Translations under genes and position numbers: made by a program
The notes under the pieces: generated by a model
What the model saw: the letters and a program-made list of their open reading frames with translations, nothing else
Told to the model about the DNA's origin: nothing
Databases searched by the model: none
Assembly: GCF_042675705.1 (NCBI RefSeq)
Contig: NZ_JBHTJJ010000001.1
Source: Ruegeria arenilitoris
Lineage (GTDB): Bacteria; Pseudomonadota; Alphaproteobacteria; Rhodobacterales; Rhodobacteraceae
DNA length: 64,000 nt
Direction: 5' to 3' (one strand)
In this document: one piece after another, positions 50,570 through 60,354 of the stretch
Layout of the letters: each line of letters begins with the position of its first letter
How positions within the stretch are numbered: the stretch's first letter is position 1

Positions 50570-52980
50570 CTCGCACCGTGATCCAGGCCCTCTGGTCGCA
50601 TTGGCGTTGGCACCGCATCCAACTGGCCACGCTGCTGATCGGAATCGCGCTTGCGACAGGCCTTTGGTCGGCGGTCCAGGCCATCAACGCCGAAGCCCGG
50701 GCCAGCTATGCGCGTGCCAACCAACAATTGGCGCTTGGGCAGATGGAGATGCTGCGGCATCCATCCGGCCACATTCCTTTGGAAACATACGTAAATCTGC
50801 GTCGCGCCGGATGGCAGGTCGCGGCCGTTCTGGAAGGTCGGTACAGGGTTGGGGACCGGTCGGTTCTTTTGACCGGAGTGGACCTTGTCTCCTACCCCCC
50901 GCTTCCGGCGGTAACGCAACTGGAACAGGAAGAAGCCCCACCCGACCCGGCGGCCATGCTGACCGCGCCCGGCCGACTGCTGGCGCCACCCGACTTGGTG
51001 CCGATGCTGGAGGATCGGCCCGATCTTCCACCGGCGATCGCCAGCACTGCGCTTCCCCCCAATGTGGTTCTGACCGATATCGGCGTGGCTGAGACGTTGC
51101 TGAACAAACCGGGTGAGATTTCGCGACTTGCCATCCTGCCCGATCAGCCTCGCGGAGTTGCGCCCTTGTCCCAGGTTGCGCCAGAGCTGAACCGCCAGCC
51201 CCCCGGAAACAGCGTCGACACTGCCCGCCTGACCGACAGCTTCCACCTGAACCTTTCCGCGTTCGGACTGCTGTCCTTCGCCGTCGGGCTGTTCATTGTA
51301 CATGGAACGGTTGGGCTGGCCCTTGCGCAGCGCCGCGGAATGGTGCGCAGTCTGCGTGCGATGGGTGTCCCGATGGGGACGCTTTCCCGCATCATTCTGG
51401 CCGAACTTGTAGGTCTGGCTTTGATCGGTGGATCCATGGGCCTTCTGCTGGGTTTTTTCCTGGCCGGAGCGTTGTTGCCCGATGTCGCCGCAACCCTGCG
51501 CGGGCTCTATGGGGCTCCGGTGGATGGCCAGTTGCAACTGAGGGGCGGTTGGGTGCTGGCCGGGCTGGGTATGTCCATCGCAGGGACCCTGGCGGCCAGC
51601 GGATACGCCCTGTGGCGTCTGAGCCGAATGCCGATATTGTCCGGCCCCGGCCTGCAGGCATGGCGTGGACGCAGCACACGAGCCGTCGTGACCGGACTGG
51701 CGGGTGTGGGGCTCGGTCTTGGCGGGGTCGTGATCTTTCTGCTCTTTGACGGATTGGTCGCTGGTTTCGCTCTGATGGCAGGCATTCTGACCGGCAGCGC
51801 CCTTTTGCTACCTTTGGTTTTGTCCAGCATTTTGCACCTGTGTGCAGGGCGCGTCAGTGACCCGGTGCGGCAGTGGGTGCTGGCCGACATGCAGGCCCAG
51901 CTGCCGGGCCTGTCGCTTGCGCTGATGGCCCTGCTGCTGGCCCTGGCCGCCAATATCGGTGTCGGAACCATGGTTTCCAGCTTCCGGCTTACCTTCGTCG
52001 GTTGGCTGGACCAGCGCCTGATGGCCGAGCTGTACATCACGGCAAAGGACTCGGATCAAGGACGCGAGATCGAGACATGGCTGACCCCGCGCGTGGACGC
52101 AGTCCTACCGATACGGAATGTGGAGCTGGATCATCCCACAGGCCCGCTGTTTCTGTACGGAGTGGTCGATCACGCGACCTACCGGGACAACTGGCCCCTT
52201 GTCGCCGCGGCCCCGGACGTATGGACCAAGATTCTGTCCGACGGCGCCATATTGATCAATGAACAGCTGGCCCGCCGTGCTGATCTGTGGCCCGGGGATT
52301 CGATTGCACTGACCGCCGATCACACTCTGGCAATCGCTGGCGTTTATTCCGACTACGGCAATCCGACCGGGCAAGCGATCGTCTCAATGGACCTGTTCGG
52401 CAGGATCGCGCCAAATGCCGCAAACCGACAGTTTGGTATTCGCATCGCTCCGGAGCGCTCAGATGAGCTGGCGGCGGATCTACAGAACAGGTTTGATCTG
52501 GGCCCCGGCGCGATCATCCGGCAGGCCGCGCTGAAGGCACAGTCCATGGCGATATTCGAAAAGACATTTGTCGTGACATCCGCGCTGAACATCCTGACGC
52601 TTGGCGTGGCCGGCTTTGCGATTCTGACCAGCTTGCTGACGCTCTGGACCCAGCGGCTGCCCCAGATCGCTCCGGTCTGGGCAATGGGGCTGACGCTGTC
52701 GCATTTGTCCAAACTGGAACTGGCGCGCAGCATGGTTCTGGCTTTCCTTACCGCCTGCCTCGCCTTGCCGCTGGGCCTGGCGCTGGCTTGGATTCTGCTG
52801 GCTGTCATCAATGTCGAGGCGTTCGGATGGCGGCTACCCATGCACCTTTTCCCGTTGTCATGGGTGCAGCTCATGCTGTGGACACTTGTGGCCGCCGCCC
52901 TTGCCGCGGCGCTGCCTGCCTGGCGGCTTCGGCGGGTGCCGCCAGCCGATTTGCTGAGGGTCTTTGCCAATGAACGCTAA
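50566..52980 (+). CDS. FtsX-like ABC permease
   Basis: An 804-residue permease with an N-terminal helix, a large periplasmic domain (about residues 40-225), three central helices in an FtsX block (LLSFAVGLFIVHGTVGLALAQRR, then LVGLALIGGSMGLLLGFFLAG), additional helices around 380-480, a second periplasmic domain and a second FtsX block near the end (LGVAGFAILTSLLTLW). The duplicated layout matches the LolCE/AttFG type fused in one chain. Its stop overlaps the AttH-like start by 11 bp. Confidence 0.87.
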   Translation: MTRTVIQALWSHWRWHRIQLATLLIGIALATGLWSAVQAINAEARASYARANQQLALGQMEMLRHPSGHIPLETYVNLRRAGWQVAAVLEGRYRVGDRSVLLTGVDLVSYPPLPAVTQLEQEEAPPDPAAMLTAPGRLLAPPDLVPMLEDRPDLPPAIASTALPPNVVLTDIGVAETLLNKPGEISRLAILPDQPRGVAPLSQVAPELNRQPPGNSVDTARLTDSFHLNLSAFGLLSFAVGLFIVHGTVGLALAQRRGMVRSLRAMGVPMGTLSRIILAELVGLALIGGSMGLLLGFFLAGALLPDVAATLRGLYGAPVDGQLQLRGGWVLAGLGMSIAGTLAASGYALWRLSRMPILSGPGLQAWRGRSTRAVVTGLAGVGLGLGGVVIFLLFDGLVAGFALMAGILTGSALLLPLVLSSILHLCAGRVSDPVRQWVLADMQAQLPGLSLALMALLLALAANIGVGTMVSSFRLTFVGWLDQRLMAELYITAKDSDQGREIETWLTPRVDAVLPIRNVELDHPTGPLFLYGVVDHATYRDNWPLVAAAPDVWTKILSDGAILINEQLARRADLWPGDSIALTADHTLAIAGVYSDYGNPTGQAIVSMDLFGRIAPNAANRQFGIRIAPERSDELAADLQNRFDLGPGAIIRQAALKAQSMAIFEKTFVVTSALNILTLGVAGFAILTSLLTLWTQRLPQIAPVWAMGLTLSHLSKLELARSMVLAFLTACLALPLGLALAWILLAVINVEAFGWRLPMHLFPLSWVQLMLWTLVAAALAAALPAWRLRRVPPADLLRVFANER

Positions 52981-54004
52981 ACTACTTGTGTGTGCACTGT
53001 TCTGGCCCCTAGCGGCAATGGCGCAGGGGTTTGCCGGTTTGGGCGGTTCTGCCGACGGGTTTGACGTACCACAGCCAGAGTACCAGTTCGAATTCCCCGC
53101 CGACCACGGCCCGCATCCGTCCTATCGGATCGAATGGTGGTACCTGACGGCCAACCTGACCGGAGAGGACGGTCGGGACTACGGCATACAGTGGACCCTG
53201 TTTCGCTCAGCCTTGAAGCCATTTGAAACCGCCGGCTGGCAAAGCCCACAGATCTGGATGGGCCATGCCGCGCTGACAACTCCGGAACGCCACTTCTTTG
53301 CCGAGCGCCTGTCTCGTGGCGGGATTGGACAGGCCGGTGTCACAGCCGACCCGTTCGAAGCATGGATCGACGAATGGCGCATGGCAGGACCAACGCTCCA
53401 GACCCTGACCCTGACTGCAAACGGAGCCGATTTCGGGTACGACCTGAACCTGTCTGCTTCGGGGCCGCTGGTTTTTCATGGAGAGAATGGGTTTTCCGTG
53501 AAATCCGCTGATGGGCAGGCCAGCTACTACTATTCACAGCCGGGCTACGCCGTTCAGGGCACGCTGCATCTGCCCGACGGCGATGTGGCGGTCACCGGGA
53601 ACGGATGGCTGGACCGCGAGTGGTCTTCGCAGCCTCTGTCCGCCGATCAATCAGGGTGGGACTGGTTCTCACTCAGTTTCGAGGACGGCGACAAGTTGAT
53701 GGCGTTTCGCCTGCGCGGCGGACGTGGGGACTATACCTCGGCCACCTGGATCAACGCGGATGGTTCCAGCCGTAGCCTGCCGGACGGGTCGGTTATCTTC
53801 ACGCCACTGGAAACCAGCCGGGTCGCGGACCGCGATGTTCCGACGGATTGGCGTGTGTCCATCCCGGACGAGGATCTGGACATACGCGTTCAGGCTCAGA
53901 ACACCCAAGCCGGGATGGAAACGCGCTTTCAATACTGGGAGGGCCCGGTCACTGTGTCAGGCAGCCACAAGGGGCGCGGCTACCTTGAGATGACCGGGTA
54001 TTAG
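52970..54004 (+). CDS. AttH/CrtC-like lipocalin-fold exported protein
   Basis: A 344-residue protein with a signal peptide (LLVCALFWPLAAMAQGF) and the AttH/carotenoid-hydratase-like signature HPSYRIEWWYLTANLTGEDGRDYGIQWTLF, then ASYYYSQPGYAVQGTLHLP and GWLDREWSSQPL, expected of the two-lipocalin-domain fold. The start ATG 52970 lies inside the permease gene. Operons of ABC ATPase, FtsX permease and AttH are known from Agrobacterium; the ligand is unknown. Carotenoid hydratase activity is unlikely, as no crt genes are near. Confidence 0.83.
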   Translation: MNAKLLVCALFWPLAAMAQGFAGLGGSADGFDVPQPEYQFEFPADHGPHPSYRIEWWYLTANLTGEDGRDYGIQWTLFRSALKPFETAGWQSPQIWMGHAALTTPERHFFAERLSRGGIGQAGVTADPFEAWIDEWRMAGPTLQTLTLTANGADFGYDLNLSASGPLVFHGENGFSVKSADGQASYYYSQPGYAVQGTLHLPDGDVAVTGNGWLDREWSSQPLSADQSGWDWFSLSFEDGDKLMAFRLRGGRGDYTSATWINADGSSRSLPDGSVIFTPLETSRVADRDVPTDWRVSIPDEDLDIRVQAQNTQAGMETRFQYWEGPVTVSGSHKGRGYLEMTGY

Positions 54005-54010
54005 CGCGAC

Positions 54011-54442
54011 TTAGCGGACCACGTAGACCGAAACGTTCGAGTGGCGCACCACTCGCGCCGCGTTCGGCCCCAACAGGTAATCCTTGAAATCCGGCTTGTG
54101 TGCGCCAATCACGATCAGATCGCTGCCGGCACTTTCGGCGGTCTTCAGGATCTCCTGATAGGCCGTGCCCGTTGCAACGACATGACGTATCTTGGCGTTG
54201 CGCTCCGACCCAACTGCATCGACACACAGCTCAACCAGCTTGTCATGCGCTTCGTGCTGCGCCTTGTCGTGGAAGTCGGGCCGGAAAAAGCCGGACACCC
54301 AGCTTTCACCGAAATCCGGCAGTACGGTCACCACGTCCAGCTGCGCCGCGTCGAGATCGGCCAGTTTCGCGGCAATTTTCAGGACAGGAGCATCGATATT
54401 GCCGTTGCTGATATCAACGGCGCACAGGACGGACTTGGTCAT
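54011..54442 (-). CDS. Universal stress protein (UspA family) coupled to TRAP permease
   Basis: A 143-residue UspA protein. It opens VLCAVDISNGNID and ends with the ATP-binding Usp motif VIGAHKPDFKDYLLGPNAARVVRHSNVSVYVV, close to the G-2x-G-9x-G-(S/T) pattern. The start overlaps the TRAP permease stop by 4 bp. In Halomonas the UspA protein TeaD is encoded with and regulates the TRAP transporter TeaABC, so a similar role is plausible here. Confidence 0.88.
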   Translation of the reverse strand: MTKSVLCAVDISNGNIDAPVLKIAAKLADLDAAQLDVVTVLPDFGESWVSGFFRPDFHDKAQHEAHDKLVELCVDAVGSERNAKIRHVVATGTAYQEILKTAESAGSDLIVIGAHKPDFKDYLLGPNAARVVRHSNVSVYVVR

Positions 54443-57048
54443 GCGGGCACCTCTTGTCTGGCGGCACGGCCGCGTTGCAGGAAGGCGATCAACCCCAGCA
54501 GCAGCATGGCCGGGATATAGATCAACTGTTTTGGCGGCTGGCTGACCGGCAGATCGGCGGATGCGATGCGCACCGGCTCGTCCGCGTAATAGTCGAAATT
54601 GGCCAGGTCATCGGCGATGGGCGAGCCGAACATAGGCTCGTCCATCTTCACCAGGCCATCTTCCTCGATCAGCAAAAAGCCCATGGCATCAACACGCGCC
54701 GCACCATCAGGTTCGGACCCTACGGTGACGACGACCGTGGTCTCGGTCATGTTGCCGGTGTCGAAATCCGGCCCGCTGACCACGACCCGCACGTCGGTGC
54801 CGGGTTCAGCCTCACCAATGGCCTGAACGAATCCGGCCGGCTCGACCTCGAGGTGCGAGGGCGAGATGCGATCCATGAAATAGTCCGGCCGGAACAGCGC
54901 GAAGGCGATCGCAATCAGCGCAACGCTTTCGTAGATGCGGCTGTGGGTCAGGAAGTAGCCCATCGTGCCGGCCGTGAACACGAGGATCGCAATCGTGGCG
55001 AATATGGCCACTATGATCCCCTCAACCCAGGTGACATCGATCAACAGCAGGTCGGTGTTGAAGATGAACACGAAGGGAAGCGCCACCGTACGCAGGCTGT
55101 AGAAGAAGGCGGTGAAGCCGGTCTTGATCGCATCACCTCCCGAAACGGCGGCCGCAGCAAAACTGGCGAGGCCCACAGGAGGCGTCACGTCGGCCATGAT
55201 GCCGAAGTAGAACACGAACAGGTGCACCGCGATCAGCGGCACGATCAGGCCGCTTTGCGCGCCCAGTTCGACCACAACGCCCGCCATCAACGAGCTGACG
55301 ACGATATAGTTTGCCGTGGTCGGCAGCCCCATGCCCAGGATCAGGCTGAGCAGCCCGACCATCACCAGCATCAGGATCAGGTTGCCGCCGGACAGGAACT
55401 CGACCAGATCGGCCATCACCTGCCCCACACCGGTCAGGGTCACGGTGCCCACGATCACGCCGGCCGTGGCCGTGGCCAGCGCAATGCCGATCATGTTCCG
55501 CGCGCCGTCGATCAAGCCCTGCCACAGATCGGCAACCCCATCGACAAAGGCATTCGCCAGATCGCTTTGCCCCCGGAAGATCGCCTTTAGCGGTTTCTGC
55601 GTCAGCAGGATCACGAACAGCAGCGCGGTCGCCCAGAAGGCCGACAGACCCGGCGACTTCTGTTCGATCATCAGGAAGTAGACCAGAACGATGATCGGCA
55701 GCAGGTAATGCAGGCCGGCCTTGTAGATCTCGGAGATCACCGGCAGCTTAACTTCGGTCGCGTTCGGGTCATCGGGCTCAAGGTCCGGAACCTGAGCGGC
55801 CAGGTACAGCAGAGCAACATAGATGGCGCACACCGCCAGGCTCAGGATCAGACCAGCGCTGGACGGCGCCCAGCTTGTTACAGCATCCACCGGGAACTGC
55901 GAACCATAGCAGAGCCCCGCAAACACCAGGAAGAACATCAGCATCCCAACGACCGTTCGTGCCAGATGCACATCGCGGTCGCCCAGGGTGGGCATGTTCC
56001 GCTTTACGGCCTCGAGATGCACGATATAGACCAGCGCGATGTAGGAAATCGCCGCCGGCAGGAAGGCATGGGTGATGACCTCGACATAAGAGATGCCCAC
56101 ATATTCCACCATCAGGAAGGCGGCGGCGCCCATCACGGGCGGCATGATCTGGCCGTTCACCGAGCTGGCAACCTCGACCGAGCCTGCCTGCTCGCTGGTA
56201 AAGCCAACGCGCTTCATCAGCGGGATGGTGAAGGTGCCGGTCGTCACGACGTTGGCGATGGACGAACCCGAAATCAGGCCGGTCGCGGCCGAACCGACGA
56301 CGGCGGCCTTTGCCGGACCGCCGCGCAGGTGACCCAGCGCGCCGAAGGCCATCTTGATAAAGTAATTCCCTGCCCCGGCCTTATCCAGCAAAGCGCCGAA
56401 CAGAACGAAGAGGAACACGAATTTGGTCGAAACGCCCAGAGCGATGCCGAACACACCCTCGGACGTGATCCACATGTGGCTCATGGCCTTTTTCAAGCTG
56501 GCGCCCTTCCACCGGATCACTTCGGGCACCCACTCGGACGAGCCGAAGAACACATAGGCCAGGAAGATCGTCGCGATGATCGCCATGGCGGGGCCAAGCG
56601 CGCGACGCGCGGCTTCGAACAGCAGGATCAAGCCGCCGAGGGCGATCCATTTGTCGACATCATCCGCCAGACCGCCCGCATTGACGATCTTGTCATAGAA
56701 GAAATAGCCGTAAAGGGCGACACCGGCCCCCAGTACACCCATGATCCAATCCTGGATCGGAATGTAGTTTCGCGGACTGGATTTCAGCGCTGGATAAGCC
56801 GCGAAGGCCAGGAACAACGCGAAGGCCAAATGAAACTGACGCGCGTTGTTCACAACGCTGCCGGGCAGGACGTAGTTGGCAATCGGTGACGCCAGAACGA
56901 CTTGAAAGATCGACCAGATTGCGGCCACGATCGCGAGGAACAAGCCGACATTTCCAGCCGGGTCCCGGGCACCCGCATCCGAGGATGCGACCAGTTCCTG
57001 TAGTTCTTCTTCGGATAACGGACGATTGCCCTGTTGATCAGCGCTCAT
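54439..57048 (-). CDS. TRAP transporter fused permease (4TM/12TM)
   Basis: An 869-residue fusion of the small and large TRAP membrane subunits, with some 17-18 hydrophobic segments. The DctM-like part shows GLISGSSIANVVTTGTFTIPLMKRVGFTSEQAG and GLPTTANYIVVSSLMAGVVVELG, the two repeated signatures of the large subunit. A soluble domain follows near residues 745-845. ATG 57048 has a GGGGAG RBS, so the TTG at 57051 is rejected. It works with the TAXI binding protein at 57161; the substrate is likely a dicarboxylate or amino acid but cannot be specified. Confidence 0.92.
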   Translation of the reverse strand: MSADQQGNRPLSEEELQELVASSDAGARDPAGNVGLFLAIVAAIWSIFQVVLASPIANYVLPGSVVNNARQFHLAFALFLAFAAYPALKSSPRNYIPIQDWIMGVLGAGVALYGYFFYDKIVNAGGLADDVDKWIALGGLILLFEAARRALGPAMAIIATIFLAYVFFGSSEWVPEVIRWKGASLKKAMSHMWITSEGVFGIALGVSTKFVFLFVLFGALLDKAGAGNYFIKMAFGALGHLRGGPAKAAVVGSAATGLISGSSIANVVTTGTFTIPLMKRVGFTSEQAGSVEVASSVNGQIMPPVMGAAAFLMVEYVGISYVEVITHAFLPAAISYIALVYIVHLEAVKRNMPTLGDRDVHLARTVVGMLMFFLVFAGLCYGSQFPVDAVTSWAPSSAGLILSLAVCAIYVALLYLAAQVPDLEPDDPNATEVKLPVISEIYKAGLHYLLPIIVLVYFLMIEQKSPGLSAFWATALLFVILLTQKPLKAIFRGQSDLANAFVDGVADLWQGLIDGARNMIGIALATATAGVIVGTVTLTGVGQVMADLVEFLSGGNLILMLVMVGLLSLILGMGLPTTANYIVVSSLMAGVVVELGAQSGLIVPLIAVHLFVFYFGIMADVTPPVGLASFAAAAVSGGDAIKTGFTAFFYSLRTVALPFVFIFNTDLLLIDVTWVEGIIVAIFATIAILVFTAGTMGYFLTHSRIYESVALIAIAFALFRPDYFMDRISPSHLEVEPAGFVQAIGEAEPGTDVRVVVSGPDFDTGNMTETTVVVTVGSEPDGAARVDAMGFLLIEEDGLVKMDEPMFGSPIADDLANFDYYADEPVRIASADLPVSQPPKQLIYIPAMLLLGLIAFLQRGRAARQEVPA

Positions 57049-57116
57049 CAATTGTCTCCCCGTCCAACGGCCGGTTTCCGGCGCAGCTTTGGTCTTTCCG
57101 GCGTCTCACCGGTTGA

Positions 57117-57143
57117 AAACGAGGCGCGAACAGCGCCTCGTTT
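57117..57143 (-). terminator. Hairpin between TAXI and TRAP permease genes
   Basis: An 11-bp AAACGAGGCGC/GCGCCTCGTTT stem with a 5-nt loop, 17 bp after the TAXI stop, followed on the minus strand by TTTTC. It could act as a partial terminator, giving more binding protein than permease. Confidence 0.7.
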
Positions 57144-57160
57144 CTGGACTTGAAGGTGGA

Positions 57161-58129
57161 TTACTGGATCCAGCCTTTTTCTTTGTAGTACTTCTCGGCG
57201 CCCGGATGCAGCGGAGCCGACAGACCGTCCTTGATCATTTCCTCAGGCTTGAGGTTGGCGAAGGCCGGGTGCAGCTTTTTGAAGTCGTCGAAGTTCTCGA
57301 AGACCGAGCTGACGACCGCGTACACCGCATCGTCAGACACGTTTGCCGAAGTCACGAAGGTCGCGCCCACACCGAAGGTCTGGGTGTCAGCGTCCGAACC
57401 GCGATACATGCCGCCGGGGATGGTGGCCGTACGGTAGAACGAGTTGTCGGCAACCAGCTTGTCAACGGCTTCACCGCTGACGTTCACCAGAACCGAGTCG
57501 CACGCAGTGGTGGCTTCCTGGATCGAACCGGACGGGTGGCCGACGGTGTAGACCATCGCATCGATCTGGTTGTCACACAGCGCGGCCGACTGTTCTGCGG
57601 CCTTCAGCTCGGTTGCCAGTTCGAAGTCATCCGTGGTCCAGCCCAGGGCTTCCATCAGAACTTCCATGGTGCCGCGCTGACCGGAACCGGGGTTGCCGAT
57701 ATTGACGCGCTTGCCCTTCAGGTCTTCGAAGTTCTTGATGCCGGAATCGGCACGGGCCACCACGGTAAACGGCTCGGGGTGAACAGAAAATACGGCGCGC
57801 AGCTCTTCGAACGGGCCGTTTTCCTCGAATTTCGAGGTGCCGTTGTAGGCATGGTACTGCCAGTCGGACTGGGCCACACCGAATTCCAGTTCGCCTTCGC
57901 GAATGGTGTTGATGTTGTAGACCGATCCACCCGTCGATTCGACCGAGCAACGCACGCCATGTTCTTTGCGGCCCTTGTTCACCAGGCGGCAGATCGCGCC
58001 ACCGGTGGGATAGTACACGCCGGTCACACCGCCGGTGCCGATGGTGATGAATTCTTCGGCATAAGCCGCCGGAGCCATGAGGGCAGCGGTCACGACCGCG
58101 CCGAGGCTGAGCTTGCTTTTCTTGATCAT
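57161..58129 (-). CDS. TAXI-family TRAP solute-binding protein
   Basis: A 322-residue periplasmic binding protein. A signal peptide (LGAVVTAALMAPAAYA) is followed by EFITIGTGGVTGVYYPTGGAICRLVN, the TAXI family opening, and GKRVNIGNPGSGQRGTMEVLMEALG in the core. It captures the solute for the TRAP permease encoded downstream. A GGGAG RBS precedes the ATG. The ligand is not deducible; TAXI members often bind glutamate or C4-dicarboxylates. Confidence 0.93.
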   Translation of the reverse strand: MIKKSKLSLGAVVTAALMAPAAYAEEFITIGTGGVTGVYYPTGGAICRLVNKGRKEHGVRCSVESTGGSVYNINTIREGELEFGVAQSDWQYHAYNGTSKFEENGPFEELRAVFSVHPEPFTVVARADSGIKNFEDLKGKRVNIGNPGSGQRGTMEVLMEALGWTTDDFELATELKAAEQSAALCDNQIDAMVYTVGHPSGSIQEATTACDSVLVNVSGEAVDKLVADNSFYRTATIPGGMYRGSDADTQTFGVGATFVTSANVSDDAVYAVVSSVFENFDDFKKLHPAFANLKPEEMIKDGLSAPLHPGAEKYYKEKGWIQ

Positions 58130-58504
58130 TTAGGAACTCCCAAGATTCTTATTGTGGACGGAAGACAGGCCAAAGGCCCCTTGTCCGGGGGACGAGCCAT
58201 TATGACAATCCGCATGAGCAGGCAACGGATGAGCTCAAATTTTCCCGAATTCTCCCAACATTCACGATGGTTTGTTGCCAGTACCTCTGTTGTCAAGCGT
58301 TAAGCGCCCGACCCCGGCGTCGGGACGCACATATGACGTGGAACCCAAAAATTTCCCCGGCTTGACCCCGCAACAATGGGTGTCGCACCGTGTTGACCGG
58401 TCTGTGGCGCGTCAAGTATGATCTCTCAGGTCGCTGAGTTCAAAGATTTCTTGTTTTCTGACAATCGGTTATTTGTTTTTTTCCTGTTCGTGTAAGTTCA
58501 CAGC
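58130..58504. other. Gene-free divergent promoter region
   Basis: 375 bp between the TAXI gene (leftward) and the membrane protein gene (rightward). No ORF of coding character is seen. It becomes AT-rich near 58440-58500, consistent with a promoter for the rightward gene. No clear operator or hairpin is recognised. Confidence 0.5.
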
Positions 58505-59593
58505 GTGATTGGTTATTCTTCATTGCAAAGCAAATCGTCATCAATCAGCGAGTTCCGCTGGCATTTGTTTCTGGCGCTGGTCTTCACGGTCGCCGCCGGT
58601 GAGATGTTTTTCGACACATATCGCGTCGTTTACTTCGGCGCGGTCTCTTTCGACGACTATTCCCACTACCTGCTGTATCTTCTGGATGAAGAGCGTGGCC
58701 GGGTTCCCCCTTCGCCGCATGTTTACCGCATAGGCTCGGTCATACTTGCGCTGCCGTTCTACAATCTGCCATTCGTCTCACTGTCCACCGGGTCGGGAGA
58801 AGTCTTTCTTCCTGACAGCGTTGCTGACGCAAAGGCACTGGCCGCGATGTGTGCCGCAAACGTCTTCTACCTGGTTCTGACGGCGCTTCTGGTTTACGCC
58901 TATTTGCTGCGGCGTGTTGGAACCACCGCACAATGGGCATTCATCGGCGCCGCGTCAGTCCTGTTTCTGGGGCAGTTTCTGGCGCTGGAAGGCAATGACG
59001 GCATCTCGGTCTTTCCATTGACAGTGGCCCTTCTGTTGGCTGCCGAGAAGAAATGGAAGTGGTTTCTTCTTACCGTGTTTCTTGGCGCGTTCATCAATGA
59101 AAAGATCATCATCGTGACGCTGCTGATCTTTGGTCTGCGCGCATTGGCAATAATGTCCTTGCGCAGCGCTGAGGCCAAGGTCACGGCCGCCCTGTTTTGC
59201 CTGTTCGTTGGATTTCTGGTTTTCATTACCGCATTTCCGTTTCCGGGCGTGAACGACAATCAGAGAGAGATTGGGCAATTCATCTCCAGCGCGCTGTCCA
59301 CTTTAAAAGGCAGCACAAGTGTCAAAGGACTGTATCTGAACGTCTGGCCGTTGTTGGTTCTGACCGCCTGCTGGTGGATTGCCGTGACCGGTCAAGCTGA
59401 ACATCAGGTCCTACGCCGGACGGACGTTTTGTCGCTGCTGGCGTTTTTCTCGCTCATCGCCATGTTGAACGTACAGTTCAATATCGGTCGGCTGGTCATG
59501 TACTTCATGCCGTTTTTTGTCGTGGGCTGCATTCAGGCTCTCGCAGCCAGCGACAACTTGCGCGCGACTTCGTCTAGAGACGGCAATGAGTGA
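58505..59593 (+). CDS. Polytopic membrane protein, possible GT-C glycosyltransferase
   Basis: A 362-residue protein with about nine hydrophobic segments starting from a GTG codon. An early loop carries SFDDYSHYLLYLLDEERGR, whose adjacent acidic pair after the first helix is reminiscent of the catalytic loop of GT-C polyprenyl-phosphate-sugar transferases. I do not recognise a named family. It converges on the DprE2-like gene with a 23-bp gap. If the neighbouring operon makes polyprenyl-phospho-arabinose, this could be the transferase that uses it, but that is a guess from position and topology. Confidence 0.65.
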   Translation: MIGYSSLQSKSSSISEFRWHLFLALVFTVAAGEMFFDTYRVVYFGAVSFDDYSHYLLYLLDEERGRVPPSPHVYRIGSVILALPFYNLPFVSLSTGSGEVFLPDSVADAKALAAMCAANVFYLVLTALLVYAYLLRRVGTTAQWAFIGAASVLFLGQFLALEGNDGISVFPLTVALLLAAEKKWKWFLLTVFLGAFINEKIIIVTLLIFGLRALAIMSLRSAEAKVTAALFCLFVGFLVFITAFPFPGVNDNQREIGQFISSALSTLKGSTSVKGLYLNVWPLLVLTACWWIAVTGQAEHQVLRRTDVLSLLAFFSLIAMLNVQFNIGRLVMYFMPFFVVGCIQALAASDNLRATSSRDGNE

Positions 59594-59616
59594 CGAGGCC
59601 ACCCGGCAACGCGAGG

Positions 59617-60354
59617 TCAGATGCTGAGCTTCTTGAACACCGGCTCGGGGATGTTTCGGATGATCGCCATGATCAGTTGCCAAATCGGCTTGACGTAGAT
59701 CACGTTCCGACCGCGCTCGACCGCCCGGGCCGTTGCGGCGGCAACTTCGGACGGCTGCGCCGTCAGACGCTGGGGCAAGTCCATTCCTTCGGTCATTTGT
59801 GTGTCGACGAATCCCGGAAGAACCGTCACGACATGCACGCCTTTCTTGGCGAGCCGGTTGCGCAACCCGGACAGAAAAGCAGTCAGGCCGGCCTTGGCCG
59901 ATCCGTAAATATAGTTGGTCGCCCGGCCCCGATCACCGGCCACGGAACTGACACCCACAATCGTACCCGATCCGCGCTCTTCAAACCGGTTGGCAAAGGC
60001 TCCGAGGATCTGAGCCGGCCCTTCGAAGTTGCTACGCATCACCAGAGAAGCTGCGGCGGCGTCCTTTTCGTTCTCGGTCTGCTCGCCCATGTACCCGACA
60101 ACGCATACAACGATACCCGGCAATTCAGGCAACGCATCGACGAACCCATCGAAGCTGTTGGCTTCCAGAACGTCGAACTCGTGCAACGTTGCCCCCACAC
60201 CATAGCGCAGTTCGATATCGGCCTTGTCGGCCTCGAGCGTCTCAGCATTCCGGGCGGCCAGCTGGACCGGGTGTCCCCGCTCGGCAAACTCATGAGCGAT
60301 GGCCTTGCCGATATCCGACCGGGCACCAAGAACGAGAACGTGTTCCATTGTCAT
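59617..60354 (-). CDS. DprE2-like short-chain dehydrogenase
   Basis: A 245-residue SDR with the NAD(P) motif VLVLGARSDIGKAIAHEF, the Ser-Tyr-Lys catalytic set (VSSVAGDRGRATNYIYGSAKAGL) and PGFVDTQMTEGM. These match decaprenylphospho-2-keto-ribose reductase (DprE2), which finishes the epimerisation of polyprenyl-phospho-ribose to arabinose. The start overlaps the DprE1-like stop by 4 bp. Identity rests on both sequence pattern and the neighbouring DprE1, GtrA and UbiA genes. Confidence 0.85.
   Translation of the reverse strand: MTMEHVLVLGARSDIGKAIAHEFAERGHPVQLAARNAETLEADKADIELRYGVGATLHEFDVLEANSFDGFVDALPELPGIVVCVVGYMGEQTENEKDAAAASLVMRSNFEGPAQILGAFANRFEERGSGTIVGVSSVAGDRGRATNYIYGSAKAGLTAFLSGLRNRLAKKGVHVVTVLPGFVDTQMTEGMDLPQRLTAQPSEVAAATARAVERGRNVIYVKPIWQLIMAIIRNIPEPVFKKLSI

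Noticed and set aside
55708..56889. Long rightward ORF opposite the TRAP permease
   Set aside because: Antisense shadow; composition is typical of reversed membrane-protein codons.
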